From assembly GCA_030624805.1 (NCBI GenBank), contig JAUXJL010000060.1, positions 1 to 9,237 on the forward strand: DNA of 9,237 nucleotides, in the 5' to 3' direction. This stretch comes from Acidimicrobiia bacterium (lineage in GTDB: Bacteria > Actinomycetota > Acidimicrobiia > Spongiisociales > SHLN01). The notes beneath the pieces are model-generated. The model saw nothing but the letters and a program-made list of their open reading frames with translations, made no database searches and had not been told where the DNA came from. A program made the position numbers and the translations under genes. Position 1 is the first letter of the stretch; every line of letters begins with the position of its first letter. Shown one piece after another: positions 5,858 through 9,237 of the stretch.

Positions 5858-7873
5858 CTAGCCGATGGTGGTTGTGGACTCTTCCTCGCGCCTGCGTCGC
5901 CAGAAGAAAAGGAAAGGGAATTGGCTGGCGCTGAGCACCCACACCATGACAACTCCTAGCAACGCCAATGGCAGCAGGAGGGCTCCGATGCTCTCCCAAG
6001 AGGCGCTACCGGCCAGGTTGAGGCCAATCGAGGGTGAGATCACCGGTCGGGCGGTCAATGGCGGCGTGGCGTCCACGGTTGCGAGTTGGGGAAGAGAAGG
6101 CGCCGGCGGCCCGGGGGTTGGTGGAAGCGCAACCGGGGCAGTCACCTCGATGATGACGGTGGCTTCGTCACACAGCTCGGCATCGCAGGCTTGATACCGA
6201 AAAGAGTCGATCCCAACGAACCCCTGGTTCGGCTCGTAGCGAGCCGAACCATCGTTGGCCAGTGTGAGGGTGCCGCCCTGCGGAGAAGTGAGAAGCGAGG
6301 CCGTGAGCGTGTCGCCGTCTAGATCCGAGTCGTTGGTGAGAACGCGGAAGTTTCGGGGGGTGCCCCCGTCGGATCGGTATGAGTCATTGGCAGCGACCGG
6401 GGGATCGTTCACCGGAGTAACAACGATCGACACGAGGGCCGAGGAACTGGAGCCTGAGAGGTCATTGACGAGATACGTGAAGCTGTCTGCTCCGTTGTAG
6501 TCGGCCACCGGCGAATAGCGGACTGTGCCGTCGGCGAGCAAGGCCACCGTCCCGTGAGCCGCGTTGCTGACGGATTGAACGGCCAATGCGAGATCTCCGC
6601 TGTCGTTGCCAAGCACATTGATGATGGTTGAACCGTCTTCCGGAACTGACGCAAGGTCCGGATTGGCAGCCGGAGCGCCAGACGCGGGCGCAACGCTGAT
6701 GGTGACGGTCCCCGAGTCGGTGCCGCCGACCCCGTCTGTGGCCGTGTAGGCAAAAGCGTCGAGACCGGCGAACCCGTTATCCGGTGTGTATGAGATGGTT
6801 CCATCACCGTTCAACACCACCGACCCCCGGGCGGGCGAACCGACGGCTGCCACCGAGAGCAGGTCCCCATCGGGGTCCACATCGTTGGCGAGAACATCGA
6901 TGACAACCAACTCGTCTGGGCCGGTGACCGCGAAGTCGTCGATCGCGTTTGGCGGTTGATTGGTGGCCGACACGCTGACAGTGACAGATGCCGAGCCGGT
7001 GGCGCCGGAAGGATCGGTGATCGTGTAGGTAAAGGTGTCCACACCCACGAACCCCGACCCGGGCGTGTACTGCACGGACCCGGGCCCGTCACTGATGGCG
7101 ACGCCGCTTGCCGGCGTGCCGACGGTGGCGACTGACAGGGCGTCGCCATCGATGTCGGTGTCGTTGAGAGCGACGGCAACGGACACTGGGGTATCTCGGA
7201 ATGTGCCGGCGAAATCGTCAAACGCCGCCGGAGGATCGTTAACCGGTGTCACCACGACGGATACCACGCCCGTCGCCAGCCCGCCGACGCCGTCCGAGAC
7301 GGTGTAGGTGAAGAGGTCGGGTCCGACATAGTCGGGGTTTGGCAGATATTCGACCTGTGAGCCAACGACAGTCGCGGTTCCAAAGGTGGCGGAGCCGACC
7401 GCCTGGAGACTTACCGGGTCTCCGTCGGGGTCAGAGTCGTTGGTGAGCCCAGCAATGGTTGCTGAAGTGTCCTCGGGGATGCTGGCGCCGTCGGCTACCG
7501 CTACGGGTGGATCGTTGGTGGCGATCACCGTGACGAACACCGTGGCCGTTCCTGTGAACCCATCGGCGGCCATGTCATAGGTAAAGATGTCTGCTCCTGA
7601 GAAATCTGGATCCGGGAGGTAGCGGATCGAATCTCCCACAATGCTGGTTGTGCCGCTCGACGCGGCCGACACGGCCGTCAAGACCGGGGGTGAACCGTCT
7701 GAGAGGTCGTTGACGAGCACGGCGATGTCGATAGCAGTGTCTTCCGCGCCAACCGCGGCATCGTCGTTGGCGGTCACCGCTGCCCAGGCTGGAACGGCCA
7801 TGGCCAGCCAAAGGAGGCCGAAGGCGGCAGGAAGCGCGCTCCGTTTGATTCCCATAGACAACATCGAACGCAT
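5858..7873 (-). CDS. Exported single-span membrane protein with six tandem cadherin/Ig-like repeats
   Basis: This 671-residue protein is exported and anchored at the cell surface. A Sec signal peptide covers 1-31 (basic IKRS, hydrophobic LPAAFGLLWLAMAV, cleavage after AWA). Six domains of about 90 residues follow, at 33-123, 124-215, 216-308, 309-401, 402-492 and 493-579. Each has an ND near its start, a YxPxxxFxGxDxFxY-type core, and usually NDPP or NQPP at the boundary. This is the pattern of bacterial cadherin-like / Big_9-type domains. A Pro-rich stalk (580-615), a hydrophobic helix (about 629-658) and RRRREEE follow; there is no LPxTG sorting motif. The only cysteines in the mature chain are C563 and C568 in the last domain. 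ATG 7873 begins the signal peptide (ATGs at 7864 and 7855 also fit); no Shine-Dalgarno is visible. The longer open frame to 8272 is antisense to the kinase and lacks export logic. Adhesion, matrix or sensing roles are possible; the actual function is unknown. Confidence 0.87.
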   Translation of the reverse strand: MRSMLSMGIKRSALPAAFGLLWLAMAVPAWAAVTANDDAAVGAEDTAIDIAVLVNDLSDGSPPVLTAVSAASSGTTSIVGDSIRYLPDPDFSGADIFTYDMAADGFTGTATVFVTVIATNDPPVAVADGASIPEDTSATIAGLTNDSDPDGDPVSLQAVGSATFGTATVVGSQVEYLPNPDYVGPDLFTYTVSDGVGGLATGVVSVVVTPVNDPPAAFDDFAGTFRDTPVSVAVALNDTDIDGDALSVATVGTPASGVAISDGPGSVQYTPGSGFVGVDTFTYTITDPSGATGSASVTVSVSATNQPPNAIDDFAVTGPDELVVIDVLANDVDPDGDLLSVAAVGSPARGSVVLNGDGTISYTPDNGFAGLDAFAYTATDGVGGTDSGTVTISVAPASGAPAANPDLASVPEDGSTIINVLGNDSGDLALAVQSVSNAAHGTVALLADGTVRYSPVADYNGADSFTYLVNDLSGSSSSALVSIVVTPVNDPPVAANDSYRSDGGTPRNFRVLTNDSDLDGDTLTASLLTSPQGGTLTLANDGSARYEPNQGFVGIDSFRYQACDAELCDEATVIIEVTAPVALPPTPGPPAPSLPQLATVDATPPLTARPVISPSIGLNLAGSASWESIGALLLPLALLGVVMVWVLSASQFPFLFFWRRRREEESTTTIG
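6137..7777 (-). repeat. Tandem array of six ~90-residue cadherin/Ig-like domain repeats
   Basis: Domain boundaries in DNA are about 7505-7777, 7229-7504, 6950-7228, 6671-6949, 6398-6670 and 6137-6397. The repeats are diverged at protein level, sharing the boundary NDPP, the early ND(x)D(x)DGD loop and the F-x-Y core near the end. DNA identity is limited to short runs such as GAGTCGTTGGTGAG, found near 6328 and 7436. This is an old, diverged array, not a recent slippage expansion. Confidence 0.85.
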
Positions 7874-7969
7874 GGACTGCTTATCGGACGAAATCGGCGG
7901 CGTCTTGTGCCCTTCTTGCTGCTCAATACGGTGCCGGCCGCAGCCGATACAACCAGGAAGATCAACTGA
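7874..7969. promoter_or_regulatory. Shared 96-bp divergent promoter region
   Basis: This gap separates the start codons of the leftward repeat protein and the rightward histidine kinase, so both promoters must overlap it or lie within the coding regions. Rightward, TTGTGC (7905-7910), a 16-nt spacer and TACGGT (7927-7932) form a plausible but weak -35/-10 pair upstream of the kinase ribosome binding site. Leftward, GATAAG (7885-7880) lies 6 nt before the repeat-protein ATG and resembles a -10 element of a leaderless transcript. Neither has been tested. Confidence 0.4.
7955..7960 (+). promoter_or_regulatory. Ribosome binding site of the histidine kinase gene
   Basis: AGGAAG lies 9 nt before ATG 7970. 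An in-frame TGA directly abuts the ATG (TGAATG), so the frame cannot extend upstream and this start is well fixed. Confidence 0.75.
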
Positions 7970-9237
7970 ATGGTTCAAGTGAAGTCGACAGCAACGGCCA
8001 AATTGAAGGCTGCGGTTATTGGCGGGGGCATCCTGATAGCCGTCCTCCTCATCGCGGTTTCCGCAGTGTTCGCCAATGCATACGGGGCCCGTCGCGCCGG
8101 CGACAATGCCGCCTCGCTGCACAAGGCCGAGACTTTGTTGAGCGCCTCGGCCATCCTTCGTTCTCAGGTCGGGCAGGCCGCTCTCATTTCCACTTATGTG
8201 GCAGCTCAGCCCACAGCCGACCCAGCGGCTGTGGGGATCGCTCGGGAGGAGGCGGCAGCCGCGCTCACCCAATTCCTCGAAGCCGCCGATCGGTACGGCG
8301 AGTCGTATCCGATCGCCGGAACGGACGCCGCCGCCGACATTGACGGGTTCGGTGCGACTTCCGCCTCCGTCTTGGCGGAGCTGGACGCGGGCGAACTCGA
8401 GCTGGCCAACGAGATGCTCGGCGCTTCGCTCAATCCCGACTTCGAGGCTCTCACTTCGGTTGTCGTCTCGGCCCGGGACGCGACCGTCAACGACCTGGCG
8501 GCCGCCCAGACCACCGTGGGAAGGATCAGCGAACTGTCGCGTTTCCTGGTCGCGTTCCTCATTCCGTCATCCGCCATTCTTCTGTACCGGTGGGCAGCCC
8601 GTCGCCAGAACAAGCAGCAGGAGCTCGAGGCCCGCCTCCAGGCTCAGCGTGAGCTCAACAAAGCCAAGGACGAGTTCGTGGCCAGCGTGTCCCATGAGCT
8701 CCGTACCCCGCTGACGTCCATTTATGGGTTTGCCCAGCTGCTCGGCGACGGCGGCGTCAAGGATCCGGCCGTCACCGAAGAGCTCGTCGGTCTCATCCGG
8801 GGGGAAGCCGATGAGCTGTCACGAATGGTCGAGGATCTGTTGACCGCCGCCCGGGCCGATGCAGGTGCCCTCGCCTACCACCTCGAGGAGTTCTCGGCTA
8901 CCGATGGCGTCGAGCGGGCCCTTGCCCCACTCTTGAAGGCGGGAGAGAAGATCGGCATGGAGATCCAAGATGCCCTGATCTACGCAGATGATTTCAGGTT
9001 CCGGCAGATCGTTCGAAACCTCACTTCAAACGCCCGTCGCTACGGCGGCGAGCCGGTTGGGGTGCGGGGGGCCGCCATAGGCGGCGCATATCGCCTGACT
9101 GTGTGGGACCGCGGAGAGGGTGTAGCTCCTCACGTCGAAGAGAGAATGTTCCAGCGTTTTGTTCATCAGGGCCATCAACCGCTGCTGGTAGGCAGCGTCG
9201 GCCTCGGTTTGTCAATCGTCAGGATCTTGGCCGAAGG
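7970..9237 (+). CDS. Membrane sensor histidine kinase, 3' end cut by window
   Basis: The visible 422 residues are open to the right edge. TM1 (about 14-35) and TM2 (about 191-208) flank an extracytoplasmic sensor region of about 155 residues, Ala-rich and predicted helical, that I cannot assign to a family. It resembles four-helix chemoreceptor-like sensors in composition. A charged, Gln-rich, probably coiled-coil linker at 209-235 takes the place of a recognisable HAMP domain. The HisKA domain follows, with H-box SVSHELRTPL and phosphoacceptor H242. The HATPase domain shows the N-box around N350/N354 (RNLTSNARRYG), the G1 box DRGEGV (D380, G382, G384), an F-box-like MFQRFVHQG, and the G2 box GSVGLGLSIVRILAEG from 408. 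Only the C-terminal tail should be missing. It would autophosphorylate and pass phosphate to a response regulator not present here, possibly just downstream. It is divergent from the Ig-like repeat protein. Confidence 0.92.
   Translation, partial: MVQVKSTATAKLKAAVIGGGILIAVLLIAVSAVFANAYGARRAGDNAASLHKAETLLSASAILRSQVGQAALISTYVAAQPTADPAAVGIAREEAAAALTQFLEAADRYGESYPIAGTDAAADIDGFGATSASVLAELDAGELELANEMLGASLNPDFEALTSVVVSARDATVNDLAAAQTTVGRISELSRFLVAFLIPSSAILLYRWAARRQNKQQELEARLQAQRELNKAKDEFVASVSHELRTPLTSIYGFAQLLGDGGVKDPAVTEELVGLIRGEADELSRMVEDLLTAARADAGALAYHLEEFSATDGVERALAPLLKAGEKIGMEIQDALIYADDFRFRQIVRNLTSNARRYGGEPVGVRGAAIGGAYRLTVWDRGEGVAPHVEERMFQRFVHQGHQPLLVGSVGLGLSIVRILAE

Noticed and set aside
5858..6010. 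LPxTG-type sortase signal at the repeat protein C-terminus
   Set aside because: A hydrophobic helix and basic tail are present, but no LPxTG or close variant precedes them. A plain membrane anchor is the simpler reading.
6137..7777. Recent repeat expansion or a CRISPR-like array
   Set aside because: The periodicity is at protein domain level (about 275 bp) with strongly diverged DNA, and there are no short identical repeats with spacers.
7774..7965. Small 63-residue leftward frame with a hydrophobic start in the divergent region
   Set aside because: It begins with TTG, overlaps the repeat-protein start in another frame and has no ribosome binding site. Its composition becomes Arg/Ser/Pro-rich, typical of a shadow frame.
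7874..8272. N-terminal extension of the repeat protein to a 804-residue reading frame
   Set aside because: It runs antisense through the kinase start and sensor region. The extension has Cys/Arg-rich, low-complexity text without relation to the repeats, and a proper signal peptide begins at 7873.

Overview
The window is GC-rich and tightly packed. Lipoprotein signals, GTG starts and short ATGA/GTGA overlaps between genes suggest a high-GC Gram-positive chromosome, most likely an actinobacterium and perhaps an uncultured Acidimicrobiia-like lineage. That placement is inferred from style and gene content, not from a marker gene. There are eight protein-coding genes: seven read leftward (minus strand) and one rightward. 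I see no tRNA, rRNA, CRISPR array, insertion sequence or phage gene. The two end genes are cut by the window edges.

Right part (about 5858-9237): a divergent pair separated by 96 bp. Rightward is a membrane sensor histidine kinase, cut by the right edge after its ATP-binding G2 box. Leftward is a 671-residue exported protein with a signal peptide, six tandem cadherin/Ig-like domains of about 90 residues, a proline-rich stalk, one C-terminal membrane helix and an RRRR stop-transfer tail. Four of the six domains carry a D-x-D-x-D-G-D loop typical of calcium sites. The kinase and the surface protein may be functionally linked, but the only evidence is their divergent arrangement.

Middle (about 4595-5788): metK, S-adenosylmethionine synthetase, complete, on the minus strand, 69 bp after the stop of the repeat protein.

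Left-centre (959-4489): a four-gene minus-strand operon for an OpuC/ProVWX-type quaternary-amine (glycine betaine/choline/carnitine) ABC importer, in the order ATPase, permease, permease, lipoprotein. The first three genes overlap by 4 bp each. The lipoprotein gene is set apart by about 95 bp that contain a nested inverted repeat with a terminator-like U-tract. A strong hairpin closes the operon at about 914-936.

Left edge (1-888): an enolase-superfamily gene of the o-succinylbenzoate synthase / N-succinylamino acid racemase subgroup (MenC-like), cut by the left edge. It starts with GTG just after the operon terminator.

Together the genes cover osmoprotectant or methyl-donor uptake, SAM synthesis, probable menaquinone synthesis and cell-surface sensing. 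Most of the window is ordinary housekeeping or transport. The parts most worth a second look are the kinase/repeat-protein pair, the structured leader before the binding-protein gene, and the apparent absence of ribosome binding sites at two starts.
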